Below are positions 1 to 8,562 of a DNA stretch of 64,000 bases, piece after piece. A model generated the notes under the pieces. It was given only the letters and a program-made list of their open reading frames with translations. It searched no databases and was not told the origin of the DNA. Source of the stretch: Micromonosporaceae bacterium KJ-029 (lineage in GTDB: Bacteria; Actinomycetota; Actinomycetes; Mycobacteriales; Micromonosporaceae); the NCBI GenBank assembly GCA_005402585.1, contig BIFP01000067.1:338664-402663 (forward strand), in the 5' to 3' direction. The stretch's first letter is position 1. Every line of letters starts with the position of its first letter. Position numbers and translations under genes: made by a program.

Positions 1-507
1 ACCTTCCTCAAGGCGCAGGGCCACGAGGTGGGCTCCTCGCTGCTGGAGGAGGACATGGTCGAGACCTGCCGCAACCTGCTGGAGCGCTCCGAGGGCAAGA
101 TCATGCTTCCGGTCGACGTGGTGGCCGCGGTTGCCTTCGCCCCGGACGCGGAGCACGACGTCGTACCGGCCGACGGCATCCCCAGCAAGCGGGTCGGGCT
201 CGACATCGGGCCGGAGACCGTGGCCGGGTTCGCCGCCGCGCTGCGGACCGGCACGCGAACGATCTTCTGGAACGGCCCGATGGGCGTGTTCGAGATGCCG
301 GCGTTCGCCAACGGCACCCGGGGTGTCGCCGAGGCGATCGCCGAGTCCGACGCGTTCAGCGTCGTCGGTGGCGGTGACTCGGCCGCCGCGGTGCGGCTGC
401 TCGGGCTGGACGAGAAGTCCTTCGGGCACATCTCGACCGGCGGCGGCGCCTCCCTGGAGTACCTGGAGGGCAAGACCCTCCCCGGCATCGCGGCTCTGGA
501 GAACTGA
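1..507 (+). CDS. pgk: Phosphoglycerate kinase, C-terminal part (5' end outside window)
   Basis: This is the 3' part of a gene that enters the window already in frame at base 1. It encodes the C-terminal (nucleotide-binding) domain of cytosolic phosphoglycerate kinase, which interconverts 1,3-bisphosphoglycerate and 3-phosphoglycerate with ADP/ATP. Visible signatures are WNGPMGVFE, the glycine-rich VVGGGDSAAAV and the family-typical end HISTGGGASLEYLEGKTLPG. A GTG at 28 opens an apparent ORF but is only an internal Val. The TGA stop (505-507) overlaps the ATG of tpiA by one base, so the two glycolytic genes are translationally coupled. The usual partner gap should lie just upstream, outside the window. 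Confidence 0.97.
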   Translation, partial: TFLKAQGHEVGSSLLEEDMVETCRNLLERSEGKIMLPVDVVAAVAFAPDAEHDVVPADGIPSKRVGLDIGPETVAGFAAALRTGTRTIFWNGPMGVFEMPAFANGTRGVAEAIAESDAFSVVGGGDSAAAVRLLGLDEKSFGHISTGGGASLEYLEGKTLPGIAALEN

Positions 508-1298
508 TGGCGAGCGCTCCCCGCCGGCCGCTGATGGCCGGCAACTGGAAGATGAACCTCAACCACCTCGAGGCGAACCTGCTGGTGCAGAAGCTGGCGG
601 CCAGCCTCACCGAGAAGCAGTTGACCGACGTGGAGACTGTGGTCCTGCCGCCGTTCACCGCCCTGCGCACGGTGCAGACCGTCGTGGAGGGGGACAAGCT
701 GCTGATCGGCTACGGCGCGCAGGACGTCTCCCCACACGGCGAGGGCGCGTACACCGGCGAGATCGCCGGGCCGATGCTGGCCAAGCTGGGCTGCACGTAC
801 GTGGTGGTCGGGCACTCCGAGCGGCGGGTCTACCACCACGAGGACGACGCGCTGGTGGGCGCCAAGGTGCAGGCGGCGCTGGCCCACGGGCTCACCCCGA
901 TCCTCTGCGTGGGCGAGGGTCTGGACGTCCGGGAGCAGGGCACCCATGTGGCGCACTGCGCCGACCAGCTCGCGGCGGCCCTCAAGGGGCTGACCGCGGA
1001 GCAGGTGACCCGGGTGGTGGTCGCGTACGAGCCGATCTGGGCGATCGGCACCGGCAAGACGGCCACCCCGGACGACGCCCAGGAGGTGTGCGGCGCGGTG
1101 CGGGAGCGGCTCGCCGAAACCTTCGACCAGGGCACCGCCGACCAGGTCCGGGTCCTCTACGGCGGGTCGGTGAAGTCGTCGAACGTCTCCGCGATCATGG
1201 CGCAGCCGGACGTGGACGGCGCCCTCGTGGGCGGCGCCAGCCTGGACGCCGAGGAGTTCGCGAAGATCTGCCGGTTCCCGGAGCACATCACCGGCTGA
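507..1298 (+). CDS. tpiA: Triose-phosphate isomerase
   Basis: A complete 263-aa TIM barrel that interconverts dihydroxyacetone phosphate and glyceraldehyde 3-phosphate in glycolysis. All key elements are present: the N-terminal GNWKMNLN with the substrate-binding Asn/Lys, the electrophilic His in VVVGHSERR, the catalytic Glu in AYEPIWAIGTGK (loop 6), and the phosphate-binding YGGSVK. Length is normal for the family. The ATG overlaps the pgk stop by one base. secG follows 95 nt downstream on the same strand, the usual actinobacterial order pgk-tpiA-secG. Confidence 0.98.
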   Translation: MASAPRRPLMAGNWKMNLNHLEANLLVQKLAASLTEKQLTDVETVVLPPFTALRTVQTVVEGDKLLIGYGAQDVSPHGEGAYTGEIAGPMLAKLGCTYVVVGHSERRVYHHEDDALVGAKVQAALAHGLTPILCVGEGLDVREQGTHVAHCADQLAAALKGLTAEQVTRVVVAYEPIWAIGTGKTATPDDAQEVCGAVRERLAETFDQGTADQVRVLYGGSVKSSNVSAIMAQPDVDGALVGGASLDAEEFAKICRFPEHITG

Positions 1299-1393
1299 TC
1301 GCTCGCTATCCTTGACTCCGCCCGTCCGCCGGTCGGTGCCGCCGTGCCCGAACTGCCCGGGCGAGGATCGTAACGAGAGGACTGACCCCCGCC

Positions 1394-1648
1394 ATGCCGA
1401 TCTGGTTCGCCTACACGTTGATCGTGTTGCTGGTCATCACGAGCGTCATGCTCACCCTGCTGATCCTGCTGCATCGCGGCAAGGGTGGTGGGATGTCCAG
1501 CATGTTCGGCGGTGGTGTCAGCTCCAGCCTCGCCGGATCGTCGGTGGCCGAGAAGAATCTCGACCGCTACACCGTTCTGGTGGGCATCGTCTGGTTTGCC
1601 TGCATCGTCGGGCTCGGCCTCTGGCTCCGGCTGAAGGTGGGCGTCTGA
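1394..1648 (+). CDS. secG: Preprotein translocase subunit SecG
   Basis: An 84-aa membrane protein with two hydrophobic helices (about residues 3-25 and 57-79). They are joined by the loop HRGKGGGMSSMFGGG with the SecG-typical Gly/Ser-rich stretch. SecG is the small accessory subunit of the SecYEG protein-export channel in the cytoplasmic membrane. The ATG is preceded by GAGAGGACTG. Its position directly after tpiA is conserved in actinobacteria. A GC-rich hairpin follows at 1672-1707. Confidence 0.95.
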   Translation: MPIWFAYTLIVLLVITSVMLTLLILLHRGKGGGMSSMFGGGVSSSLAGSSVAEKNLDRYTVLVGIVWFACIVGLGLWLRLKVGV

Positions 1649-1671
1649 GCAGGCCCGTCTAGTCGTACAAT

Positions 1672-1707
1672 CTGCGCGCGGTCCGTCACTCGACGGGCCG
1701 CGCGCAG
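1672..1707 (+). terminator. Hairpin after secG
   Basis: CTGCGCGCGG and CCGCGCGCAG form perfect 10-bp outer arms, with further TCCGTC/GACGG pairing inside, followed by TCCGTTTC. It lies between secG and rbpA and is a plausible end of the pgk-tpiA-secG transcript. Confidence 0.6.
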
Positions 1708-1785
1708 TCCGTTTCACCCGCTGCACCGCGTCGCCCGCCGTCCACCCCTCGACGGCGGTCCCCTCCGACGACAGGAGCGAGCGCC

Positions 1786-2130
1786 GTGTCGAATGGCAAC
1801 GTCATCCGGGGCGCCCGGGTCGGGTCCGCGCCCCCACGCCATCCCGAACGTCATCAGCCGGTCCCGTGCCGGTCGGTCAGCTACTGGTGCCGCAACGGGC
1901 ACCGCACCGACATCCGCTTCGCCGCCGACGTTCAGGCCCCGACCGGGTGGGACTGCACCCGCTGCGGGCTACCAGCCGGCCAGGACGCCCAGGATCCCCC
2001 CGGCCGGGCGCGGGCCGAGCCGTACAAGACCCACCTGGCGTACGTGAAGGAGCGGCGTACCGACGCCGAGGGTGAGGCGATCCTCGCCGAGGCTCTCGCG
2101 GCCCTGCGGCACCGCCGCGGCACCCGCTGA
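1786..2130 (+). CDS. rbpA: RNA polymerase-binding protein RbpA
   Basis: A 114-aa actinobacteria-specific transcription factor that binds the principal sigma factor and the RNA polymerase core and stabilises the open complex. The central domain has the zinc-ribbon pattern C-x3-H ... C-x2-C (WCRNGH, then WDCTRCG), matching the zinc-binding type described for Streptomyces RbpA. The C-terminal part, YKTHLAYVKERRTDAEGEAIL, is the basic linker and sigma-interaction helix. The start is GTG, preceded by GACAGGAGCGAGCGCC. The N-terminal tail (MSNGNVIRGARVGSAP) is the conserved RbpA N-terminus. The gene converges on pgl, with a paired GGGCCC repeat between them. Confidence 0.95.
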   Translation: MSNGNVIRGARVGSAPPRHPERHQPVPCRSVSYWCRNGHRTDIRFAADVQAPTGWDCTRCGLPAGQDAQDPPGRARAEPYKTHLAYVKERRTDAEGEAILAEALAALRHRRGTR

Positions 2131-2180
2131 GCCCGCCCGGTTCCACGGACAGCGCCGAGCCCGCACGCGCCCGCAGGAGA

Positions 2181-2239
2181 TGTTAGGAGGGGGCCCCTTT
2201 ACCTCACCAGGCGTTAAGAGGGGGCCCTTCCTTTCACCG
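2181..2239. repeat. Paired GGGCCC-centred intergenic repeat, copy 1
   Basis: Two similar modules lie in tandem: GTTAGGAGGGGGCCCCTTT and then GTTAAGAGGGGGCCCTTCC, the second ending in TTTCACCG. It sits between convergent rbpA and pgl. The same two-module element recurs at 11931-11990, 37819-37878 and 52613-52672. Each module is nearly self-complementary, so it could act as a bidirectional terminator or be a REP-like element. Confidence 0.8.
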
Positions 2240-2998
2240 GAGGCTGCGGAGGCGGGTGGGGACGGAGGCGGCGGCGGCCCGGTCCAGCAGCCACAGGGTG
2301 CGGCCGGTGCCCTGTACGCCCGCCGCCGGCACCTGGACCGGCCCGGCGCCGGCCAGCGCCATGCCGACCGCGTGAGCCTTGTCCGCGCCGCTGGCCACCA
2401 GCCACACCTCCTCGGCGGTGTTGATCGCCGGCAGGGTGAGGGTGATCCGTACCGGCGGCGGCTTCGGGCTGCCCCGCACCGCGCTGACCGGCCGGCTCTC
2501 GTAGTGCACCGGGTGTTCCGGGAACACCGAGGCGACGTGCCCGTCCTCGCCGACGCCGAGCATCAGCACGTCGAAGTGGGGCAGCACGGCGGTGCCCGGC
2601 CGGGCCGCCCGGGCGAGTTCGGCCGCGTACCGGGCGGCGGCCTCCTCCGGGTCGACGCCGGCGTCGGCGGCCGGCATCGGGTGGATCCGGGCCGGGTCGA
2701 TCGGCAGCGTGTCGAGCAGCGCCGCGCGGGCCTGGGTCTCGTTGCGCTCCGGGTCGCCGGCGGGCAGGAACCGCTCGTCACCCCACCACACGTCCACCCG
2801 GGACCAGTCCACCGCGTCCCGGGCCGGCAGGGCGGCCACCGCCCGGTAGACCGCCGCGGCGATCCGTCCGCCGGTGAGCACCATCGACGCCTGGCCGCGC
2901 GCGGCCTGTGCGTCGAGCAGCCTCACCACCAACCGGGCCGCGACGGCCTGCGCCAGCAGGTCGGCGTCGGCGTGGACGGCGACACTTGCCTCACTCAT
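2234..2998 (-). CDS. pgl: 6-phosphogluconolactonase
   Basis: A 254-aa cytosolic enzyme that hydrolyses 6-phosphogluconolactone to 6-phosphogluconate, the second step of the oxidative pentose phosphate pathway. It has the Pgl/SugarP-isomerase fold signatures VLTGGRIAAAVY, the DWSRVDVWWGDERFLP active-site segment, and LGVGEDGHVASVFP with the catalytic Asp and His. Length is normal. ATG start with GGAAGGACACC upstream. It is the last gene of the minus-strand operon tkt-tal-pgi-zwf-opcA-pgl, 58 nt after opcA. Confidence 0.96.
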   Translation of the reverse strand: MSEASVAVHADADLLAQAVAARLVVRLLDAQAARGQASMVLTGGRIAAAVYRAVAALPARDAVDWSRVDVWWGDERFLPAGDPERNETQARAALLDTLPIDPARIHPMPAADAGVDPEEAAARYAAELARAARPGTAVLPHFDVLMLGVGEDGHVASVFPEHPVHYESRPVSAVRGSPKPPPVRITLTLPAINTAEEVWLVASGADKAHAVGMALAGAGPVQVPAAGVQGTGRTLWLLDRAAAASVPTRLRSLR

Positions 2999-3056
2999 GG
3001 TGTCCTTCCGCGACCGCGTGGCGGTCGTGTCGTGCCATCTGTCGGGGGCGGGACGA

Positions 3057-4073
3057 TCAGGATCCGGTGCTCGTCGTGGAGTGCGCGGTGACCCCGGCCT
3101 CGGCCCGCTGCGCGGTGGCCGGATCCTTCCAGACGTGCACCCGCTGGCCGGAGCGCTGGTCCAGGCCGGTCAGCCCGGCCGTGGCACCGAGCGCCTCCGC
3201 GTACACCTGGTCGGAGCCGAGCCGGCGCAGCTCCTCGGCCAACTCGTCGCCGAGTGGTCGGCGTACCAGCGGCAGCAGGCGGTCCTCCTGCCCGGTCTGC
3301 CGGAAGGTGGCCAGGCTGTCCTCGCGGGTCAGCGTCAGCTCGTCGCCGTTGGCGCAGCGCAGTCGCACCTCGCGCATCCGCGGGTACTCCCGGGTGGGCT
3401 CCCGGCGGGGCTCGATGCCGAGCCGGCTGCGCAGCCAGCCGGCCATCAGCGCGGCGGTCGGGTCGGTCGGTGGCGCGACCACCGTGGCCTCGGTGAGCCG
3501 CGCCTCGCTGGTGTCGAACGCGCCGGCGACCAGGGTGCGCCACGGGGTGATCCGGGTCCAGGCGAGATCGGTGTCGCCGGGGGCGTAGTCCCGGGCGCGC
3601 TGCCGTAGCGCCTCGATCGGGTCGGCGGCCTGGGCGGCGTCGGTGATCCGCCGGTCGGCGACCACGCCGAGGAAGTCGGTGGCGATCTCCTCCGGCGGCT
3701 CGCGGTGCCACCACGTCACCACCGGTACGTCCGGCACCAGCAGCGGCATCACCACCGACTCGGCGTGCAGCGCCAGCCGGCCGTACATCCGCATCACCAC
3801 GGCCTCGCACGGGCCCAGCCGCCCGCCGACCACGATCTCCGCGTCGAGCCGGTTGCGGTCCCGGTCGACGTCGGAGCGGACGACCACCAGCAGCCGGCAC
3901 GGGTGCGCGGCGGCGGCTATCGTGGCCGCCGCCTCCGCTTCGCGGACCCGCTTCTCGTCCACCACCACGATCAGCGTCAGTGCCATGCCGCTGGCCACCC
4001 CGCCGGCACTGCGCCGCTCGGCGGCGAGCGCCTTGACCACCTCGCTGCCGGTGGTGTCCCACAATCCGATCAA
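3057..4073 (-). CDS. opcA: Glucose-6-phosphate dehydrogenase assembly protein OpcA
   Basis: A 338-aa OpcA-family protein, which in cyanobacteria and actinobacteria promotes assembly or activity of glucose-6-phosphate dehydrogenase. Recognisable parts are the N-terminal LWDTTGSEVVKAL, the central VLPLLVPDVPVVTWW-like segment (MPLLVPDVPVVTWWH) and a conserved C-terminal domain with ANGDELTLTREDSLATF. I chose the TTG at 4073 because AGGAGG lies 6 nt before it. It follows zwf by 31 nt, consistent with stoichiometric co-expression with its partner enzyme. Confidence 0.95.
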   Translation of the reverse strand: MIGLWDTTGSEVVKALAAERRSAGGVASGMALTLIVVVDEKRVREAEAAATIAAAAHPCRLLVVVRSDVDRDRNRLDAEIVVGGRLGPCEAVVMRMYGRLALHAESVVMPLLVPDVPVVTWWHREPPEEIATDFLGVVADRRITDAAQAADPIEALRQRARDYAPGDTDLAWTRITPWRTLVAGAFDTSEARLTEATVVAPPTDPTAALMAGWLRSRLGIEPRREPTREYPRMREVRLRCANGDELTLTREDSLATFRQTGQEDRLLPLVRRPLGDELAEELRRLGSDQVYAEALGATAGLTGLDQRSGQRVHVWKDPATAQRAEAGVTAHSTTSTGS

Positions 4074-4104
4074 CGGAGCCTCCTGGTTTGCTCGCGGTGC
4101 TCGA

Positions 4105-5619
4105 TCACGCCCGCCGCCAGGCGCGGCCTTCGCGGGCCAGCATCTCGTCAGCGGCCCGGGGACCCCACTCGCCGGCCCGGTACGACTCGGGCTTCGTGCC
4201 CTCCCAGGCGTGTTCCAGCGGGTCCACCACGGCCCAGCTCTGTTCGACCTCGGCGGCGTCGGGGAACAGCGTCCGGTCGCCGATCAGCACGTCCAGCACC
4301 AGCCGCTCGTACGCCTCCGGGCTGGACTCGGTGAACGCCTCGCCGTACTGGAAGTCCATCGCGATGTCGCGGACCTCCATGGTGGTGCCCGGCACCTTGG
4401 AGCCGAACTTGAGCACCACTCCCTCGTCCGGCTGGACCCGGATGACCAGCTGGTTGTTGCCGAGCATCTCCATGTCGGCGGGGGTGAACGGCAGGTGTGG
4501 GGCCTTCTTGAACATCACCGCGACCTCGGTGACCCGCCGCGGCAGCCGCTTGCCGGCCCGGATGTAGAACGGCACCTCGGCCCAGCGGCGGTTCTGGATG
4601 CCGAGCCGGACCGCCACGTACGTCTCGGTCGTCGACTCCGGCGGGACGCCGTCCTCCTCCAGGTAGCCCTTGGCCCGCTGGCCACCGACCCAACCGGGCA
4701 GGTACTGCCCGCGTACCGTGCCCTGCGCGACGTCCTTCGGCAGCGTGATCGCCTTGAGCACCTTGAGCTTCTCGGCCCGGATCTCGTCGGCGTCGAAGCT
4801 GGTCGGCTCCTCCATGGCGACCAGGGCGAGCAGTTGCAGCAGGTGGTTCTGCAACACGTCCCGGGCGGTGCCGACCGAGTCGTAGAAGCCGGCCCGGGTG
4901 CCGATCCCGACGTCCTCGGCCATGGTGATCTGCACCGAGTCGACGTACTGCGAGTTCCACAGGGGCTCGAAGAGACTGTTGGCGAAGCGCAGGGCGAGGA
5001 TGTTCTGGACGGTCTCCTTGCCCAGATAGTGGTCGATGCGGAACACGTCCTGCCGGGTGAACACGTCGTCGACCAGGTCGTTGAGCGACTTCGCCGAGGG
5101 CAGGTCGTGCCCGAACGGCTTCTCCACCACCACCCGGCGCCAGCCGCCGCACTGCTCGTTGTCGGCCATGCCGGTGCGGGCCAGTTGCTTGAGCACCACC
5201 GGGAATGCGGCCGGCGGGATCGAGAAGTAGAACGCGGCGTTGCCGTGGATGCCGTGGCTGTCGCGCAGGCTGTCCAGGCAGTGCGCGAGCCGGTCGAAGG
5301 CGGCGTCGTCGTCGAACGAGCCGCCGACGAACTTGATGTTGTGCTCCAGCCGCGACCAGACCTCCTCCCGCCACGGGGTGCGCGAGTGTGTCTTGGCCGC
5401 CTCCCGGGCCAGCGACGCGAAGTCGCCGTCGCCCCAGTCCCGGCGGGCGAACCCGACAACCACGAAACCGGGCGGCAGCAGCCCCCGGTTGGCCAGGTCG
5501 TACACCGCGGGCAACAGCTTCTTCTGGGCCAGGTCACCGGTCACTCCGAAGATCACCAGAGCACACGGCTCCGGGATCCGCGGCAGTCGCCGGTCCTGCG
5601 GGTCGCGCAGCGGGTTCAC
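4105..5619 (-). CDS. zwf: Glucose-6-phosphate 1-dehydrogenase
   Basis: A 504-aa cytosolic enzyme that oxidises glucose 6-phosphate to 6-phosphogluconolactone with NADP, the entry to the pentose phosphate pathway. The N-terminal FGVTGDLAQKKLLPA is the dinucleotide-binding loop. RIDHYLGKETVQN carries the family's catalytic and substrate-binding signature. The C-terminal half is the alpha/beta glucose-6-phosphate-binding domain. The start is GTG with GAGGAGACAGA upstream. It lies in an operon between pgi and opcA. Confidence 0.98.
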   Translation of the reverse strand: MNPLRDPQDRRLPRIPEPCALVIFGVTGDLAQKKLLPAVYDLANRGLLPPGFVVVGFARRDWGDGDFASLAREAAKTHSRTPWREEVWSRLEHNIKFVGGSFDDDAAFDRLAHCLDSLRDSHGIHGNAAFYFSIPPAAFPVVLKQLARTGMADNEQCGGWRRVVVEKPFGHDLPSAKSLNDLVDDVFTRQDVFRIDHYLGKETVQNILALRFANSLFEPLWNSQYVDSVQITMAEDVGIGTRAGFYDSVGTARDVLQNHLLQLLALVAMEEPTSFDADEIRAEKLKVLKAITLPKDVAQGTVRGQYLPGWVGGQRAKGYLEEDGVPPESTTETYVAVRLGIQNRRWAEVPFYIRAGKRLPRRVTEVAVMFKKAPHLPFTPADMEMLGNNQLVIRVQPDEGVVLKFGSKVPGTTMEVRDIAMDFQYGEAFTESSPEAYERLVLDVLIGDRTLFPDAAEVEQSWAVVDPLEHAWEGTKPESYRAGEWGPRAADEMLAREGRAWRRA

Positions 5620-5716
5620 TCTGTCTCCTCTGTTCGCGACTGCGGGGCTCGCAGGATCGGCTCACTCCTCGCGCTCACGGTGCCTTCCCGATCCTGGTCG
5701 TCCACGTCGTTCATCG

Positions 5717-7369
5717 TCATGCCCGCAGCGACCCGACCGCGTCGAGCAACTGGGCCAGGCCCGTCGACCGCTCGGTCAGGTGCAGGCGCAGCAGCGGGCG
5801 TTCGCGACCGGCCAGGGCCCGGCGGTCGCCGGCGGCCTGCGCCGCCTGAAGTTCCCCGAAGGAGTACGGCTTTCCGGGCACCGGCAGATCAACGTCGACC
5901 GCACCGGTCACCTGGAGAAAACTACCCACTTGTGGGCCACCCTTGTGGTACTGCCCGGTGGAGTGCAGGTAGCGGGGCCCCCAACCGAAGGTGACCGGCC
6001 GCCCGGTGACCTCGGCCAGCAGCGGACGCAGCCGGGTCGCGGCGGCCTCGGTGTGCCGGTCGACGTACGCCAACACCGCCAGGTAGCCATCGTCGCCCAC
6101 CCCGTCGAGCAGGTGGCGCAGCGCGCCGGCCAGGTCGCCCGGGGCACCCGGGGACGCGTACACCTCGATCGCGCCCTCGACGGACGACGGCGCCGGTGCC
6201 GGCGGCGGGCCCTCGGCCAGGATCACGGCGGTGTGCTCCTTGGACTCGGTCACGTTCGGCTGGTCGAACGGGTTGACGCCGAGCGCCGTGGCGGCAACCG
6301 CGGTGGCGTACTCCCAGGCCAGGAAGTGGGCGCCGAGCGGGCCGTTGACCGCGAGGTCGGGAGCCGCTCCGACGCCGGGCACGTCGCCGGCGGCGAGCGC
6401 GCCGCCGTAGCTGACGGCGAGTACGTCGGTGCCGGTCACCCCGGGGCTGTCCGGCGACTCGACCACCACCGGCAGCAGGCCGAGGCCGCCCTTGCCGGTG
6501 GATTCTGCGAGCAGTTGCTCCACCCAGTCTCCGAGCCCTTCGACGCCGGTGCCGTCGGGCACCAGCGCGACCTTGTCCCGTCCCGCCGTCGCGGCGGCGG
6601 CGAGCGCGGCGCCGAGCGCCAGGCCGGGATTGCCGTCCACGGTGTCCAGCGACGCCGCGAACGCCTCGGCCTGGTCGAGCAGGTCGGCCACCGCGACGCC
6701 GGCCAGCGCGCACGGGACCAGCCCGAACGCGGTCAGGGCCGAGTAACGGCCGCCCACCTCGGGGTCGGCGAGCACGGTGATCGCGCCCAGCTCGGCCGCG
6801 ATCGCCTCCAGGGGCGAGCCCGGGTCGGTGACCACGACGAAGTGCCGGCCCGCCTCGGCCTCGGTCAGCCCCGCGTCCAGGAACGCCTGCCAGTAGGCGC
6901 GCCGGTGGCTGTCGGTCTCGACCGTGGAACCGGACTTACTGGCCAGCACGACGACGGTGCGCGTCAACCGGTCGGCCAGGGCGGCCCGGACCTGCCCCGG
7001 ATCGGTGGTGTCGAGCACGGTCAGCGGTCGGCCGGTGGTGCGCGCGATGACCTCCGGCGCGAGCGACGAGCCGCCCATGCCGGCGAGTACCACGTGATCC
7101 AGGTCGGCCAGTTCCGCCGTCAGCTCGGCGAGCTGGGGGAGCAGCTCGCGGCTACGGCGGTGGGTGTCCATCCAGCCGAGTCCGGCGCGCGCGCCGGCCG
7201 CCGCCTCCGGACCCCACAGCGTCGGGTCCTTGGCGGCCAGCCGGCCCGGTACCCCGGTGTCGACCAGCGCCTGCCGGATGGACGTCGGCGCGCCGGCGTC
7301 GACCGCCCACGCGCCGTACACCGCGAGACCTCCGGCGGCCTCGGCCGGTGCGGCCAGCAGTTCACCCAC
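5717..7369 (-). CDS. pgi: Glucose-6-phosphate isomerase
   Basis: A 550-aa cytosolic isomerase linking glucose 6-phosphate and fructose 6-phosphate. It shows the SIS-type sugar-binding segments VVLASKSGSTVETDSH and VLAGMGGSSLAPEV, and the catalytic region NPFDQPNVTESKEHT. The gene sits between tal and zwf inside the pentose phosphate operon, so carbon can be recycled from fructose 6-phosphate back to glucose 6-phosphate by co-expressed enzymes. In Streptomyces, as I recall it, tal and zwf are adjacent and pgi lies elsewhere in the cluster. GTG start. Confidence 0.95.
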   Translation of the reverse strand: MGELLAAPAEAAGGLAVYGAWAVDAGAPTSIRQALVDTGVPGRLAAKDPTLWGPEAAAGARAGLGWMDTHRRSRELLPQLAELTAELADLDHVVLAGMGGSSLAPEVIARTTGRPLTVLDTTDPGQVRAALADRLTRTVVVLASKSGSTVETDSHRRAYWQAFLDAGLTEAEAGRHFVVVTDPGSPLEAIAAELGAITVLADPEVGGRYSALTAFGLVPCALAGVAVADLLDQAEAFAASLDTVDGNPGLALGAALAAAATAGRDKVALVPDGTGVEGLGDWVEQLLAESTGKGGLGLLPVVVESPDSPGVTGTDVLAVSYGGALAAGDVPGVGAAPDLAVNGPLGAHFLAWEYATAVAATALGVNPFDQPNVTESKEHTAVILAEGPPPAPAPSSVEGAIEVYASPGAPGDLAGALRHLLDGVGDDGYLAVLAYVDRHTEAAATRLRPLLAEVTGRPVTFGWGPRYLHSTGQYHKGGPQVGSFLQVTGAVDVDLPVPGKPYSFGELQAAQAAGDRRALAGRERPLLRLHLTERSTGLAQLLDAVGSLRA

Positions 7370-7420
7370 GCCGCCACCCCGTCATCGGGGCGGCGGCGTA
7401 GGGAGCGCGGGATCGTACCG

Positions 7421-8554
7421 TCACCCATTTCCTCCGGACCGCGCGGCGGTCAGCGACTTCCGCACGCCGTCGGCGAGTTCGTTCCAGCTCGCCTCGAACT
7501 TCTCCACGCCCTCACGTTCCAGCGTGTCGATCACGTCGGCCAGGTCCACGCCTACCGACAGGAGGTCGGCGAAGACCTGCCGAGCGTGGTCGTACGCGTC
7601 GGTGATGGTGTCCGGGCGGGTCTCGCCGTGGTCGGCGTAGGCGTGGATGACCGATTCCGGCATGGTGTTGACCGTGCCGGGGGCGATCAGCTCCTCGACG
7701 TAGATGACGTCCCGGTAGTCCGGGTTCTTCGTCGAGGTCGACGCCCACAGCGGCCGCTGCGGGTGCGCCCCGGCGTCGGCCAGGGCCTGCCAGCGGTCGG
7801 TGGAGAAGACCTCGCCGTAGCGCTGGTACGCCAGCCGGGCGTTGGCGACGGCGGCCTTGCCGCGCAGCGCCTTGGCCGGCTCGGAGCCGATCTTCTCCAA
7901 TCGCTTGTCCACCTCGGTGTCGACCCGGGAGACGAAGAACGAGGCCACCGAGCCGATCTTCGACAGGTCGTGGCCGTTGGCCTTGGCCTGCTCCAGGCCG
8001 GCGAGGAACGCCTCCATCACCTGGGAGTAGCGGTCCAGCCCGAAGATGAGCGTGACGTTCACGCTGATCCCCTCGGCCAGCGTGGCGGTGATCGCCGGCA
8101 GGCCGGCCTCGGTCGCCGGGATCTTGATGAACAGGTTCGGCCGGTCGACCAGCCACCACAGTGCCTTGGCCTCGGCGACGGTCCGCTCCGACTCGTGGGC
8201 CAGCCGCGGGTCCACCTCGATGGAGACCCGGCCGTCCACGCCTGCGCTGGCGTCGTACGACGGGCGCATCACGTCGCAGGCCCACCGCACGTCGTACGTG
8301 GTGAGCATGCGGACGGCCTCTTCGATGTCGACGCCCCGGACAGCCAGGTCACGCAGCTGCCAGTCGTACTCGTCGGCGGCGCTCAGCGCCTTGGCGAAGA
8401 TCGTCGGGTTGGTGGTCACCCCGACCACGTGCTTCTCCCGGCGCAGCTGGTCCAGCCCGCCGGAACTCAGCCGTACCCGGGAAATGTCGTCGAGCCAGAC
8501 CGCCACTCCCGCGGCGCTCAGCTCACCCAGCCTGTCGGTCGTCATGTGCGCCAT
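7421..8554 (-). CDS. tal: Transaldolase
   Basis: A 377-aa cytosolic transaldolase that transfers a dihydroxyacetone unit between sugar phosphates. The N-terminal VWLDDISRVRL, VTTNPTIFAKAL and the Schiff-base Lys segment NLFIKIPATEAG are diagnostic. The reading frame stays open far upstream through tkt, but the gene starts at the ATG at 8554. That start has GAGGGG 5 nt upstream and lies 8 nt after the tkt stop. A second in-frame ATG at 8545 is an alternative. Length fits the long actinobacterial transaldolase class. Confidence 0.96.
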   Translation of the reverse strand: MAHMTTDRLGELSAAGVAVWLDDISRVRLSSGGLDQLRREKHVVGVTTNPTIFAKALSAADEYDWQLRDLAVRGVDIEEAVRMLTTYDVRWACDVMRPSYDASAGVDGRVSIEVDPRLAHESERTVAEAKALWWLVDRPNLFIKIPATEAGLPAITATLAEGISVNVTLIFGLDRYSQVMEAFLAGLEQAKANGHDLSKIGSVASFFVSRVDTEVDKRLEKIGSEPAKALRGKAAVANARLAYQRYGEVFSTDRWQALADAGAHPQRPLWASTSTKNPDYRDVIYVEELIAPGTVNTMPESVIHAYADHGETRPDTITDAYDHARQVFADLLSVGVDLADVIDTLEREGVEKFEASWNELADGVRKSLTAARSGGNG

Positions 8555-8562
8555 CGCTCCCC

